A model generated the notes under the pieces. That model had not been told where the DNA came from. It ran no database searches and worked only from the letters and a program-made list of their open reading frames with translations. 64,000 nucleotides of DNA from Rhabdophis nuchalis (taxonomy: Eukaryota; Chordata; Lepidosauria; Squamata; Natricidae): NCBI GenBank assembly GCA_039707465.1, contig CM077653.1, positions 4,256,184 through 4,320,183 of the forward strand, in the 5' to 3' direction. Both the position numbers and the translations under genes were made by a program. Each line of letters starts with the position of its first letter. The stretch's first letter is position 1. This document shows positions 20,855-31,345 of this stretch, in pieces.

Positions 20855-21285
20855 GCACTATGAAAGTGTAACTTCGATGCAGCCTCTCTTTGTCCCAAAT
20901 TTGCTTTCCTTGCAAGGAGATGTTTAACATTCCTGATTTACTGATAAGCTGCAAATTCTGCTTTCCTCCGAGGAGCGCAGAAAAATCTCTGCTCACACCA
21001 CGGGCTTAACTGGATTACTGAATTAATTTATGTTCTGGGTTTTCACAGCACAGTGGACCATGAAGGAACCTAACCGGTTGTGTTTGTATAATAGGCTAAG
21101 CTTCATGTACTCACAAAAGCAAACTAACTGGAGGTTCGAACCAATCAGGTTTAACGTGGGTGAATGCCACTTCTGGGCTTTTAATTCACCTAGTTAAACA
21201 CGCTGTAGAAATAAAGCCAAAGTGATTCTCACCTGATATTTGATCTCAACAATATTGATGTAGCCCTTTTGGGAAGACGGAGTTA
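20855..21285. other. Unassigned sequence
   Basis: About 430 bp without recognised repeats or coding signals. Confidence 0.3.
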
Positions 21286-21287
21286 GG

Positions 21288-21496
21288 GGAATGGTCCTCA
21301 ACTTGGTCCGGCCTGACATAGACTAGAGAATAATTTTAAATTCGATATTTATTGGTTTTAATTCTATTTATCCAAATTTTAGCACAGATTTAATTAATTT
21401 AATTATTTTTTAGACTTTGTATATTGTTGGGTTTTTATCTTCTGTGCACCGCCCTGAGTCCCTTTTAGGTGAAATATGGCGGTATATAAATCGAAA
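21288..21496 (+). mobile_element. LINE 3' end (L2/CR1-like) with AAAT tail
   Basis: The 3' UTR ends TGCACCGCCCTGAGTCCC, GGCGGTATATAAATCGAA and then AAAT units. This is the common squamate LINE 3' terminus with an A/T tail. Only about 200 bp remain. Confidence 0.7.
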
Positions 21497-21539
<43 letters not shown>

Positions 21540-21640
21540 ATACATACATACATACATACATACATACATACATACATACATACATACATACATACATACA
21601 TACATACATACATACATACATAAATAAATAAATAGACAAA

Positions 21641-21703
<63 letters not shown>

Positions 21704-21705
21704 AC
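21496..21705. repeat. Compound (AAAT)n (TACA)n (AAAT)n microsatellite
   Basis: AAAT units to about 21540, TACA units to about 21620, then AAAT units to 21703, continuous with the LINE tail before it. The YVCM and YLFI frames on the minus strand are artefacts. Confidence 0.95.
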
Positions 21706-21908
21706 TTACGACCACGGTTATGAGCGTACTTTGTCATTGCAAAGCAATGTTAAAAAGTTAACCTTTTTCATCCAGGTTGTTAAGTGAATTACGTGGCCGT
21801 TATATAAAATCCAACTTCCTCCATTGATTTTGCTTTTCGGGGAATTGATTGGAAAGATTGCAAACGGCTCTCGCATAACCCCGGGACATTTGAAGCGTCC
21901 GAAATAAG
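21706..21908. mobile_element. Degraded fragment of the GTAGTCCTTGACTTAC element
   Basis: Contains CAGGTTGTTAAGTGAATTAC, CCTCCATTGATTTTGCTT and a CATAACCCCGGGACA-type end, as in the element that follows. A partial, diverged copy. Confidence 0.55.
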
Positions 21909-21909
21909 A

Positions 21910-22753
21910 GGTAGTCCTTGACTTACAGCCACGATTGAGCCCAGTGAAGTGAAACATTTGTCAAGTAAATTTTGCCCCATTTTACCCCATTTCTTGCCTC
22001 AGTTGTTAAGTGAATTACTGTGAGGGGTAAAAAAAACACCCCCATTGGAAAATAAACAGCGGAATAGTGCAATATACCAGACAGTAAGAGAAACGTTGCT
22101 TTTAGCACACAATAACTATCAAACACTGATAGTAGAAAAAATAGTCTTTACTCTTGCAGTAACTAAAATACGGTACTTCTTCCAAACAGTGATACTAACT
22201 CTTTCAACAATAAACAGTCCTTCACCAAAACAGTTATCTTACAGTCAAAACAAACAATGATACTTCTTCCGTCTTCAGCTCCTCCTCAGTGGCAGTCAGG
22301 AAGCAAAGGAAAGCAAAAGGAGAATGAACTGTGTTTTCAGCTGCCTTTTTATGATTGAGCTGGGAAGCCCAGCCAATCAGATTTCACATAGTCCTTAAAG
22401 TTACATATACTCTTTAAGAATCCTGGCTTATATATATTGTCAACCCAACATCGGGATGATTATCCTAACAATTATTACAGTTAATTAATCAGGTTGTTAA
22501 GTGAATCTGGCTTCCCCATTGACTTTTGTTTGTTAGAAGGTCTCAAAAAGGGGATCATCATGTGATCTTGGGACACAACAACGGTCATAAATATGAACCA
22601 GTTGCGTTGTGTCTGAATTTTGATCACGCGATCATGGGTATGCTGGAAAAGTTGTCACTGTGAAAAACGATCAGATGTCACATTTTTCAGTGCTGTTGTA
22701 ACTTTGAACAGTCACTAAATGAACTGTTGTAAGTCGAGGGCTTCCTCTACAGT
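21910..22753. mobile_element. Tc1/mariner-type MITE split by a family B LTR
   Basis: Left end GGTAGTCCTTGACTTACAGC; right end GTTGTAAGTCGAGGGCTTCC, roughly its reverse complement. The body has repeated TTGTTAAGTGAAT phrases. The LTR at 22019-22473 lies inside, and the body resumes ACAGTTAATTAATCAGGTTG. Assignment to Tc1/mariner is by general similarity of the termini. Confidence 0.6.
22019..22473 (-). mobile_element. Solo LTR, family B, inserted in a MITE
   Basis: Matches 4266-4695. The minus strand shows ATTGGCTGGGC, CATAAAAAGGCAGC (TATA-like) and AGTAAAGA. ATTAC at 22014-22018 and 22474-22478 fits a 5-bp target duplication, although the inner end (CCTAACAATT) is a few bases past the canonical CA. 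Confidence 0.65.
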
Positions 22754-23190
22754 ATAGATCGGTTGCCAAGTACCTGGGATTGGATCATGTGACCATGGGG
22801 ATGCCGAGACAGTCACAAGGGAGAGGACAGGTCATAAGTCTTTTTTTTCCCCAGTGCCGTTATTTAGGGCAGATGCTCTAATTAAATCATGAGCCTCGAG
22901 CCAAGCTTCAAAAGAAATTATTATTTATTAGGAGCTTCATGTCGGCATGTAACCAAGTGAAGCCAGCTCTGTCCCCACGTAATTTACAGCCCAATCATGA
23001 CCCTGTTTCTCTCCCCCCCCCCACTTCGTTCTTGGTGTGTCATAAATGCTACTTTGGCAGTTTCGCTTTCCCCTTGCCTATGGCAACTCAAGAGCAGGTC
23101 AGGGATGCTTTGTGAGTTGACGTCAGTTAGAAGATACTTGTACAGTTCTCCTAAAGATTATTTTGGAAGTCTTGAAATTTCTACTCTTCG
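22754..23190. other. Fragment of the same MITE, then unassigned sequence
   Basis: GGATCATGTGACCATGGGGA and CAGTGCCGTTATTTAGG at 22760-22865 repeat the MITE 3' region. From about 22870 there is no recognised element. Confidence 0.45.
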
Positions 23191-23194
23191 TGTC

Positions 23195-23845
23195 CGAAGA
23201 GACAAATCAGACAAATAGTTATCCAACAGCTTCTTAAAACCTTAAAGTGTTGGAGCATTCACAACTTCTGGAGGCAAGCTATTCCACTGATTACTTTTTC
23301 TCACTGTCAGGAAAGTTCTCCTTAGTTCTTAGTCTCTTAGTTCCTTTAATAATAATAATAATTTAATAATAATTTATTAAATTTGTTGACCGCTCCCTCT
23401 CCCCGAGGGGACTCGGAGCGGTGCACAGGGCTAATAAAACAATAAATACATACATATAGTTAAAAACAAATTAAATATTTCCCTGCGCTAAAAATTCCAA
23501 TTAAAAACTAAAATCCCCATCTAAAATTTCTGGCAACCCCATCGAAGAGAGACTATCCTAGGCCGGCCAAGCAGAACAGATATGTTTTTAGTTTTAGACG
23601 GAAGGAGCGGAGGTCCGTGGTAGTTCTAATATCGGGGGGAAGGTTGTTCCAGAGGGCTGGGCCTGCCACAGAGAGAGCCCTTCCCCTGGGCGTCGCCCGC
23701 TGACAAAGTCTAGTGGACGGCACCCGGAGAAGTCCCTCTCTGTGGGAGCGAATCGGCCGTGTGGATGTGTGCGGCAGGATCCGATCCTGCAAATAGTTTA
23801 TTAGTTTCCACCCATTGCTTCTTGTCCAGCCCTCAGGTTCTAAAT
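23195..23845 (-). mobile_element. CR1 LINE fragment split by an L2-like LINE
   Basis: Left part 23195-23345 (CAGACAAATAGTTATCCAAC, GTTGGAGCATTCACAACTTC) and right part 23797-23845 (AGTTTCCACCCATTGCTTCT) are consecutive in CR1. The intervening 450 bp belong to another LINE. Confidence 0.8.
23346..23795 (-). mobile_element. L2-like LINE 3' end with ORF2 C-terminus
   Basis: The minus strand reads RGRALSVAGPALWNNLPPDI and LKTYLFCLAGLG (about 23553-23690), the LWNxLP tail common to L2-type ORF2 proteins. Its 3' UTR ends with the GACTCGGAGCGGTGCACAGG region and an (AAT)n tail at about 23345-23385. A second copy is at 45433. Confidence 0.75.
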
Positions 23846-24150
23846 GGCACTGTAGATTTGTGGAACCTCTTCTACAGAAGAGTTTAGAACTGGCAGGAAC
23901 CCACCCCTGGACTGTGTGCGAACACTAGCTGGCTGGTGCACGTGCCAGAACCAGGAACATCATCTTCCTGGCACGCGCATGCACACCAGGCGGCTGCTTT
24001 TCCAGTTTCCAGCACTCCCACACACATGAAGATCAGCTGGCCAGCCCACCGGAATTGGAAGAGCAATGGGCGACAGCTCACATGCCTTGAAAGATGGCTC
24101 TGCATGCCACCTCTGGCATGCGTTCCACAGGTTCACCATCACGGATCTAT
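23846..24150. mobile_element. hAT-like repeat fragment
   Basis: Includes CACTGTAGATTTGTGGAACC (also at 46231) and ends CCACAGGTTCACCATCACGG, resembling the reverse of the GTGATGGCGAACCT terminus. The left boundary is unclear. Confidence 0.4.
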
Positions 24151-24865
24151 AACAAGAGAGAGCAACATTTTAAAACACAATGATTGCAGGGTTTTTGAAA
24201 ATATCCAGCAGCTGTTCAGGGAAAGGAGCCTTCCGACAAATACTACTTTGCAAACTCAGTGCCAATCGGGGGAGAATTAAATATTTCTTTCTCTCCATAA
24301 ATGATTTTCCAGCAGGGAGGCCCAAGCCATAAATCCAAAGATTTAATGTTTTAATAGAAACAATGCTAATCTTTTAAAGAATAAATCGGTATTCTTACAA
24401 GGGAAGTTAAATTAAATGGAGCTTAAAATGGTAAATTAATAGGAAGCCACAGTTAAAATATCATAAAAGCTGAACCAGCAAGGAAGGGAGTGTAGACAGT
24501 TTGATTGAACAGAGGGACATGCTTAAAAAAAAATGACATCCGATGCTCCAATAAAAGAGAATCAGATAAAATCAGTAAACATTAAAAAAAAATTGGATTG
24601 ATGTTGTGCAGGCCATGTGAGAATAAAACTTACCTGGATTGGAATCTGTTTTCAACATGTCATCTTATCAAGCACTGAATCTTTAGAAGCTAGAAGGTTG
24701 TTTGAATTAAATTAGCTTCTTGTTCATCTTCTTGCAGAAATGTTTGTAAGCCAACTACAATCTGATCAAGATTAGAAGCTGATCTCACTGGCCATTGGCT
24801 TAGATACATCTGCCACATTGTCTTGGGTGACACTTGCTATTTCAGATGTGATATTTCAGAAATGT
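24151..24865. other. AT-rich unique-looking block, candidate conserved non-coding DNA
   Basis: About 700 bp with no recognised repeats, rich in AAATTAATAGG and TTAAATTAAATGG type motifs. No open frame of note. Possible regulatory sequence or plain intron. Confidence 0.3.
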
Positions 24866-24872
24866 CCTACTT

Positions 24873-25194
24873 CAGTGATGGGATTCAAAAAAGTTTATTA
24901 CTGGTTCTGTGGGCATGGTGAGGCTTGGTGGGCGTGGCAGGGAAAGGATACTGTAAAATCCCCATTCCCTTTCCACCTTACTAACCTGCTTTCCAGCTGC
25001 ATTCTCCTGTGTAGGGCAACAGAAGAAGATCCAGCTGATTAGCTGGGATACTGATCAGCTGGGACTAGGGAGGCAGCAAATAGATTGAGGGCATGGCCAG
25101 CCACAGATGGTATTTGCCGGTTCTCCAAAGTACTCAAAATTTCCACTACCGGTTGACCAGAACCAGTCAGAACTGGCTGAATACCACCTCTGTG
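24873..25194. mobile_element. hAT-like element, GGTGGGATTCA family
   Basis: Left CAGTGATGGGATTCAAAA; right GGCTGAATACCACCTCTG. Flanks TCCTACTT (24865-24872) and ACCTACTT (25195-25202) match at 7 of 8. The body carries GGTGGGCGTGGCAGGGAAAG and CCAGCCACAGATGGTATTTG. No transposase. Confidence 0.75.
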
Positions 25195-25202
25195 ACCTAC
25201 TT

Positions 25203-25920
25203 CCTTAGAAAGTTCTTCAGCAGTTCCGCAGTAGCCAGAGTTCCGGAGATGTTGGCCAAGGAACCATATGGTCACCATCAATTTTGCAAAGTCCTTGGTA
25301 ACTTGGGGTGCCTTTCTGAAGATGGATGACGTGGAAGATTTAGGAAGGTTAATGAAATGGTTGCAGAATGGATCGGATCTCAGTAAGGGGGTTGAGAAAT
25401 TATGAGGTAGAGGCCTAGAAAGAGATCTCAGCTGGAACAAGATGACCCATTTCTTTCATGGGTGGTTCCAAGAGGAATGATCAGAAACCCATAACATTCA
25501 TAATGTTCCTTCCCCACACCTCCCATAAGATATGGATATTCTTGGCACACCAGTCAGGATGATGTATGTCTCCATCTGCCCCCAAAGTGAGGTCAGAGCA
25601 TGTAGCAGGCAGGGAGAATCCTGTGGGAATAAAAACTAAATCACCTCTCAAAGTTTCTACAGTTGGACTTTCTGCTCTTTTAGGAGATCCAGGCAAACTT
25701 CACACTGTTCCTGACTTCGCAATTCATACTTGGTGTCAGTTCCTCCGATGACACTCCGCTCGAAGCAACGTTTAAGCTTCTAATTAATGTTTAGGCGTAA
25801 GTGGATGAATAAAGTACTAGAGACAGATTTTTTTTTCCTGGCTCTCTATTTTCACTAAAAAGTCAGTCAAGCGGCAAGAAGACTTTCTGTTGGTTCAGGA
25901 TAATCTCCTTTCTTAAAGTT
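25203..25920. other. Unassigned sequence
   Basis: About 720 bp, no recognised element. A 133-residue minus-strand frame (25039-25440) begins inside the hAT-like copy and shows no domain, so it is not called a gene. Confidence 0.3.
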
Positions 25921-25924
25921 CAAC

Positions 25925-26297
25925 ATGGTTGCAGGAACTGGGAATGTCTAGTTTAATGAAAAGAAGGATATGGGGAGTCATGATAGCAGCCTTCCAATAT
26001 CTCAGGGGCTGCCCCAAAGAAGAGGGAGTCAAACTCTTCTCCAAAGCACTTGAGGGCAGGACAAGAAGCAATGGGTGGAAACTCATCAAGGAGGGAAGCA
26101 ACTTAGAACTAAAAAGAAATTTCCCGAGTTAGAACAATTATTCATTGGGACAACTTGCCTCCAGAAGTTATAAATGCTCCAACACTGGACGTTTTTAAGA
26201 TAATGTTGGATAACCATTTGTCTGAAATGGGATAGGGCAGGGGGTTGGACTAGAAGGCCTCCAAGGCTTCCAATTCTGTTATTCTATTCTATCAAGG
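25925..26297 (+). mobile_element. CR1 LINE 3' end
   Basis: GGTTGCAGGAACTGGGAATG through GCTGCCCCAAAGAAGAGG to GGTTGGACTAGAAGGCCTCC and TTATTCTATTCTAT. 5'-truncated. Confidence 0.9.
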
Positions 26298-26334
26298 TCA
26301 CCAGAAATAAACTTGGGTTTAGATCAGTACATTC

Positions 26335-26870
26335 TACAAAGATGATTAGGGGACTGGAGACTAAAACATACTGCATTCAGTTTTGGTCACCACATTACAA
26401 AAAAGACGTTGAGACTTTAGACAAAATGCAAAGAAGAGCAGCTAAGATGGTTAAAGACCTGGAGGCTAAAACATATGAAGAAAGTTTGCAAAAATTGGGT
26501 ATGTCTGGTCTGTCGAAAAGAAGGACTAGGGGGGACATGATAGCAGCCTTCCAATATCTCAGGAGTGCCACAAAGAAGAGGGAATCAAACTATTCTTCAA
26601 AGTACCTGAGAGCAGGATGAGAAACAAGGGGTGGAAACTAATTAAAGAGAGAAGCAACTTAGAACTAAGAATACATTTCCTGACAGTGAGAACAATGAAT
26701 CAGCGCAACAACTTGCCTCCAAAAGTTGTGAATGCTCCAACAATGGAAGTTTTGAAGAAGATGTTGGGCACCCATTTGTCTGAAGTGGTGTACGGTTTCC
26801 TGCCTAGGCAGGGGGTTGGACTAGAAGACCTCCAAGGTCCCTCCCAACTCTGCTATTCTATTCTATTGTA
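26335..26870 (+). mobile_element. CR1 LINE 3' end with a short duplicated piece
   Basis: ORF2 remnants [19 protein letters not shown] and [14 protein letters not shown], then the 3' UTR. The first ~30 bp (ATTAGGGGACTGGAGACTAA) belong about 100 bp downstream in CR1 order, so the 5' edge is a rearranged fragment. Confidence 0.9.
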
Positions 26871-27176
26871 ACATAACCCAGGGAAGATGTCAAAATATTC
26901 CTTCTGCTAAGACTTATCGTTTCTCACATCGCTGGGGGAAAAAAATGAGATGTGCTTTCTTTTACCGGCTTCTTCCTTTCCCTCTCTTTTAATGGCCCTG
27001 CCACCCAGGATGATTGAATTTTATTTTGTCAAAGCAGCCTGCAGATATTTCCACCTGAGGAGGCAAGAACTGTGTCTGTTGTACAAGACAGCGGTTGATT
27101 AAATTGGTCTTGCTTTGGTTGAGATAAGTCAATGTTTGTGTTACCTTAAAAGATACAGCTAGGATATTCAGGTCTT
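26871..27176. other. Unique-looking block, candidate conserved non-coding DNA
   Basis: Repeat-free, with CCCAGGATGATTGAATTTTA, GCAGCCTGCAGATATTTCC and GCGGTTGATTAAATTGG. No coding frame. Conservation is a guess from composition. Confidence 0.3.
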
Positions 27177-27180
27177 TGCG

Positions 27181-27316
27181 CAGGGGTGAAATTCAAAAAC
27201 TTTTACTACTGGTTTGGTGGGCGTGGCTTGGTGGACGTGGCAGGAGTAGGGTACTGCAAAATCCCCATCCCCACCCCACTGGCGGAAGGATACTGGAAAA
27301 TCTCCGTTCCCTCTCC
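27181..27316. mobile_element. hAT-like fragment, GGTGGGATTCA family
   Basis: CAGGGGTGAAATTCAAAAAC and TTTGGTGGGCGTGGCTTGG are the left end of the family; the right end is missing. Confidence 0.6.
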
Positions 27317-27319
27317 TAC

Positions 27320-28240
27320 CTCTTCACAGTGATTTTCCAGCCCTCTCTTAAGCAGTTTACAGAGTCAGCCTCTTGCCCCCAACAATCTGGGTCCTCATTT
27401 GACCCCACCTCAGAAGAGTGGAAGACTGAGTCAACTTTGAGCTGGTCAGAATCGAACTCCTGGCAATTGGGAGAAATTAGCCTGCAATACTGCCGTCTGA
27501 CCACAAGGAAGGAAGGAAGGAAGGAAGGAAGGAAGGAAGGAAGGAAGGAAGGAAGGGCAATCATGCTTAGACTTATATACCGCTTCACAGTGCTTTTACA
27601 GCCCTCTCTAAGCGGTTTACAGAGTTAGCCTTATTGCTCCCAACAATCTGGGTCCTCATTTTACCCACCTCAAAAGGACGGAAGGCTGAGTCAACCTTGA
27701 GCTGGTCAGGATCGAACTCTTGGCTATGGGCAGAGTTAGTCTGCAATACTGCATTCTAACCACTGGGAAGGGAGGGAGAGAGGGAGGGAGGGAGGGAGGG
27801 AGGGAGGAAAATAGCAATAGCACAGACATATATCGCTTCACAGTGCTTTTAACCACTGTGAAAGAAAGGAAGGAAGGAAGGAGGGACGGAGGGAGGAAGG
27901 AAGAAAGAAAGGATGGAAGGAAGGAAAGAAGGAAGGAGGGACGGAAGGAAGCAGGGAAGGAAAATAGCAATAGCACTTAAACTTATATACCGCTTCATAG
28001 TGCTTCTAACCACTGTGAAAGAAAGAAAGGAAGGAGGGAGGGAGGGAGGAAGGAAGGAAGGAAAAAAGGAAGGAAGGAGTGAAGGAAAATAGCAATAGCC
28101 CTTAGACTTATATACCGCTTCACAGTGCTTTTCCAGCACTTTCTAAGGGGTTTACAGAGACAGCACAATTGCCCCCAACAATCCGGGTCCTCCTTTTACC
28201 CACCTCAGAAGGATGAAAGGCTGAGTCAACCTTGACTAAT
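27320..28240 (-). repeat. Array of tRNA-type SINE copies and short units alternating with GGAA/GGGA tracts
   Basis: Two long minus-strand copies (about 27330-27505 and 27556-27765) and a third partial one (28090-28240) of the SINE seen at 9234. Between them are short units in which the SINE tail (TATACCGCTTCA...AGTGCTT) is fused directly to TAACCACTGTGAAAG. Each is separated by (AAGG)n or (GGGA)n blocks near 27505-27556, 27768-27808, 27860-27962 and 28020-28088. Confidence 0.8.
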
Positions 28241-28300
28241 GAAACATCTGCAAGAAAACCCAGAGACCACCAAAGACCCCTCATTTCAATTCTGAGTTAC
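28241..28300. mobile_element. Half of the palindromic TTGGGTAATGAAACATCT element
   Basis: CTAATGAAACATCTGCAAGA and CAGAGACCACCAAAGACCC correspond to the right arm of the element at 46705-47332. Confidence 0.55.
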
Positions 28301-28975
28301 ACTATCCTCTTGCATTGGTCCCCCTTTGGGACCACCATGACCTGGATGATTGAGGATCTCCATAGGCATCTAAATTAGGAACCCAAATATAAATGGAATG
28401 GAGATGAGATGTTCCTCTTAGGCCACTAACAATCTCCAGCTTGGGACACCCCAACAGGATTTCATGCCAGTCAACATAGCCAGGTTTTGAGTTAAACAAA
28501 CAACGGAAGGAATGGGTTTACTTTGCCAAGCCCAGAAGCTGTTTGGCCTTCTTCCAAAGGGGGACTTGGCAGGGGGAAGCAGCTTCCTGACTTATTTATG
28601 GTCCTTCTGCAATCCACTCAAGGGGTTTCCATAACTATATTGTACCATCTCTGGAGGAAGGAGCACAAAAGCAGACAAATTGATGATGTGAGATCATGTT
28701 CCAAGTGGAATGTTTAAAGTCCGATTGGCACAATGGGGAGCATGGAATGGGGTGGGGGTGAGAGATCTGAGCATGGGAGCGGGTGCAGGCATCCACCTGA
28801 GGGGTACAAGAGAACATAGATGTGAACGAGTGCATTTATGAGCATCAATGAAGCATTTGGTGCTGGAAAACCCACCACTGAACAGAATATAGGTGATGAA
28901 TAGCCATTACATTGTTCCATCCACCCATCCACCCCTTCTATCTCTGTATATCTGTCTTGTCTCTCTGTCTTTCTA
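28301..28975. other. Mostly unassigned sequence
   Basis: CCCCTTTGGGACCACCATGA at about 28320 matches the flank of the palindromic element ending near 50290. The rest is not recognised and shows no coding signal. Confidence 0.35.
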
Positions 28976-28978
28976 GCC

Positions 28979-29210
28979 GGTTTCCCTGAAAATAAGCCCT
29001 CCCCTGATAATAAGCCCAATTGGACTTTTGAGCGAACACACTAAAATAAGCCCTCCCCTAAAGTATTACAACACAACAGCAGCCATGAGGTGACCATACT
29101 TGTCACCACCTGCACCTCAAAAATAATAAGACCTCCCCAAAAATAAGGCCTAGCACTTATTTCGGGGATCAAAAGAAAATAAGAGCCTGTCTTATTTTCA
29201 GGAAACACAG
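28979..29210. mobile_element. Inverted-repeat MITE (CCCTGAAAATAAG termini)
   Basis: Left GGTTTCCCTGAAAATAAGCC; right CTTATTTTCAGGAAACAC, its near reverse complement. Internal repeats ACTAAAATAAGCCCTCCCC. No coding capacity. The element at 51525-53011 shares these ends. Confidence 0.7.
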
Positions 29211-29212
29211 TA

Positions 29213-29340
29213 TATTCTACTCTACTCTACTCTATATTCTATATTCTATATTCTACTCTATATTCTATATTCTATTCTACTCTACCCTACTCTATATTCT
29301 ATATTCTACTCTATATTATATATTATATATTCTCTACTCT
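29213..29340. repeat. (ATTCT/ACTCT)n microsatellite
   Basis: Degenerate TATTCTACTC units directly after the MITE and before a minus-strand CR1. Its orientation does not fit that CR1's tail. Confidence 0.9.
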
Positions 29341-29635
29341 TCTTGTTCTAACCTCAGATGCTTTGGAGAATAGCTTGACTCTTAGCTAGATGCCCCTGAG
29401 ATATTGGAACACTGCTATCATGTCACTCCTAGTCCTTTTTATTAAACTAGACCTACCCAGTTCCTGCAACCGTTCTTCATATGTTTTAGTCTCCAGTCCC
29501 CTAATCATCTTGGTTGCTCTTCTCTGCACTCTTTCTAGAGGCTCCACATCCTTTCTACATCGTGGCGACCAAAACTGGATGCAATATTCCAAGTGTGGCC
29601 TTACCAAGGCAATATGCAAGGTTTCCAAGGATTTT
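29341..29635 (-). mobile_element. CR1 LINE ORF2 remnant
   Basis: The minus strand reads [20 protein letters not shown] and [20 protein letters not shown], typical of the CR1 ORF2 C-terminus. The 3' UTR is missing. Confidence 0.9.
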
Positions 29636-29855
29636 CAGTTCTCCGGTTTTGGAACTGCCAAATGTGTTGGGAGCCCAGCAGGATCCTGGGAGAAATGTAT
29701 TTACCTGTATTTATGTCATCGATGTTGGTACAAAATTATCTGTACAGACTTTCTCAAGCTGCCCTGAGCACGCGGGTTATTTTTAGAATGTAGAAAAGGG
29801 AGGGGAAAAATTATATCTGGCTTCTTTGCTCTAGTAAAATCTACACATAAACACA

Positions 29856-29895
<40 letters not shown>

Positions 29896-30030
29896 CCCTC
29901 AGGACTGTTGCTGAGAGCAAATGATCCATATTCATTACTAGCAGAATACATTTACAAAATTTGTAAAGTTTACTCAGGATCAACTATGGCTGTGGACTGT
30001 GAGGGAATTCAGTTTTCACACAAATAGGAC
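29636..30030. other. Unassigned sequence with (CA)n
   Basis: A (CA)n tract lies at about 29856-29891. The remainder is not recognised. Confidence 0.4.
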
Positions 30031-30035
30031 CCTTT

Positions 30036-30115
30036 ATACAGGGGTCTCCAACCTTTGCAACTTTAAGTCTGAAGGACTTCATCTCCCAGACTTCTCCAGC
30101 CACCAAAGCTGTCAG
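30036..30115. mobile_element. Single arm of the palindromic CAGGGGTCTCCAACC element
   Basis: CAGGGGTCTCCAACCTTTGC and AAGTCTGAAGGACTTCATCT match the left arm of the complete palindrome that follows. Confidence 0.65.
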
Positions 30116-30130
30116 TGTCAGGGCCTGGAC

Positions 30131-30266
30131 CAGGGGTCCCCAACCTTTGCAACTTTAAGTCTGAAGGACTTCAGCTCCCAGACTTCTCCAGCCAGCCTTG
30201 CTGGATGGAGAAGTCTGGGAGCTGAAGTCCTTCAGACTTAAAGTTGTAAAGGTTGGAGACCCATGC
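30131..30266. mobile_element. Palindromic MITE, 63-bp arms
   Basis: Arms 30134-30196 and 30200-30262 are reverse complements with few mismatches around a 3-nt loop. Key words are CAACCTTTGCAACTTTAAGT and CTGAAGGACTTCAGCTCCC. The CAGGGGTCCCCAACC end is hAT-like. Non-coding. Confidence 0.85.
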
Positions 30267-30398
30267 CTTAATAGACAAATTAGGAGCTGAGGAATGTGAC
30301 TTTGTGGCTCACAAGCAACCTGTGATGAGTTTTATCAGGACATCTCACAGCAAGCCCTGAACCTCAAGATGAAAATATTTCTTTAACAAAAACCATTG

Positions 30399-30792
30399 TG
30401 TCAGGCCTGGGAGCCATCTTTTACATCGGGCCTTCAGGCCTGCCACATTTTCCGCTGTGGGAAAATGGGAGGGGGGAATTATATGGAGGGTGGGAGAGAT
30501 GTAGTCTAAATGACATTCCTTTCTCAGAGAGTCAAGGTCACCGTGCCCTGCAGCTGCGATGCTGAGACTTGGAGGCATCTCCAGTTTTGGATGGTGCCTG
30601 ATTGGACCATGCGATGGACATGTGGGTGCTGGGCAGGGACTTGAACTTTCTTCTGGGTGGGGAAAACCTGGAAACGTTCAGATTCGGGTTTTCCCAGATG
30701 CCCCAATGTGACATCTCTGATAAAATGGAACTTTGAGGAAACTCAAATCTCGGAGTCGTCTTTAGTTGGGGGTGTTAATTGGAAACCTGACA
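30399..30792 (+). mobile_element. Solo LTR, TGTCAGG family
   Basis: Starts TGTCAGGCCTGGGAGCC and ends GGAAACCTGACA. GATAAAATGG near 30719 could be a TATA box. Similar to 3470-4099. No target duplication visible and no retroviral genes nearby. Confidence 0.55.
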
Positions 30793-30896
30793 TTAACCCA
30801 AATCTGAAAGTTTCTTTGTAGAGTTCCCCAATTTTTTAGGCTTTATGGACTAATGAGGGGAGGGCGTAATTCTGTGTGAGCAGTAGGCATGCTACT

Positions 30897-31230
30897 GTCA
30901 CAGTTCCGAGTCATGAACTCTGGGAAAGTCAGGACTCTGAGACTTCGTTCAAGTTCAAGAAACCCTTTATTGAGTACATCGTATTGGCACTTAGAAAGGT
31001 GAGACTAGCTCTAAATTATTCCCGTGCTTAGAGATAATTAAAAGAATGAGACCTCCCCACCTCCCCTACGCCTTACATGGGCCAATCAGTGTAGATGTAG
31101 GTTCCCGCTCAACTCCGAAAGAAACCCATTGACATGACCTTGGTTCTCACCGCTGACTGGTGGTAGATGTTATGGCTACCTGGCTGAAGCACCCTGAGTT
31201 TCTTTCTCTCCCCTCATGCTCTCCCTCTTG
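30897..31230 (-). mobile_element. LTR-like element, right boundary uncertain
   Basis: Plus-strand TGTCACAGTTCCGAGTCATG would be the minus-strand 3' end. The minus strand carries AATAAAGGGTTTCTTG (poly(A) signal) near 30970 and GATTGGCCCATG (CCAAT-type) near 31085. GCTAC occurs at 30892-30896 and again downstream, but the other end is not fixed. Confidence 0.4.
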
Positions 31231-31345
31231 AATGGCAACCAAGAAACGAAGCAGAAGTAAGCATGGCTACAACTTAAGTTGTTATGCAGTTTGACAACAG
31301 CTACATTTGCATGGGCAGTACACAAACGGAGCATGCAGGAATGTG

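Noticed and set aside
20170..20871. 233-residue open frame
   Set aside because: Most of it lies in a solo LTR (antisense) and the homologous frame is broken in the other LTR copies.
23553..23792. Host gene for the SVAGPALWNNLPP protein
   Set aside because: This is the L2-type ORF2 C-terminus; a second copy is at 45433 on the other strand.
29386..29628. Host gene for [11 protein letters not shown] frames
   Set aside because: CR1 ORF2 remnant, found at many positions in the window.
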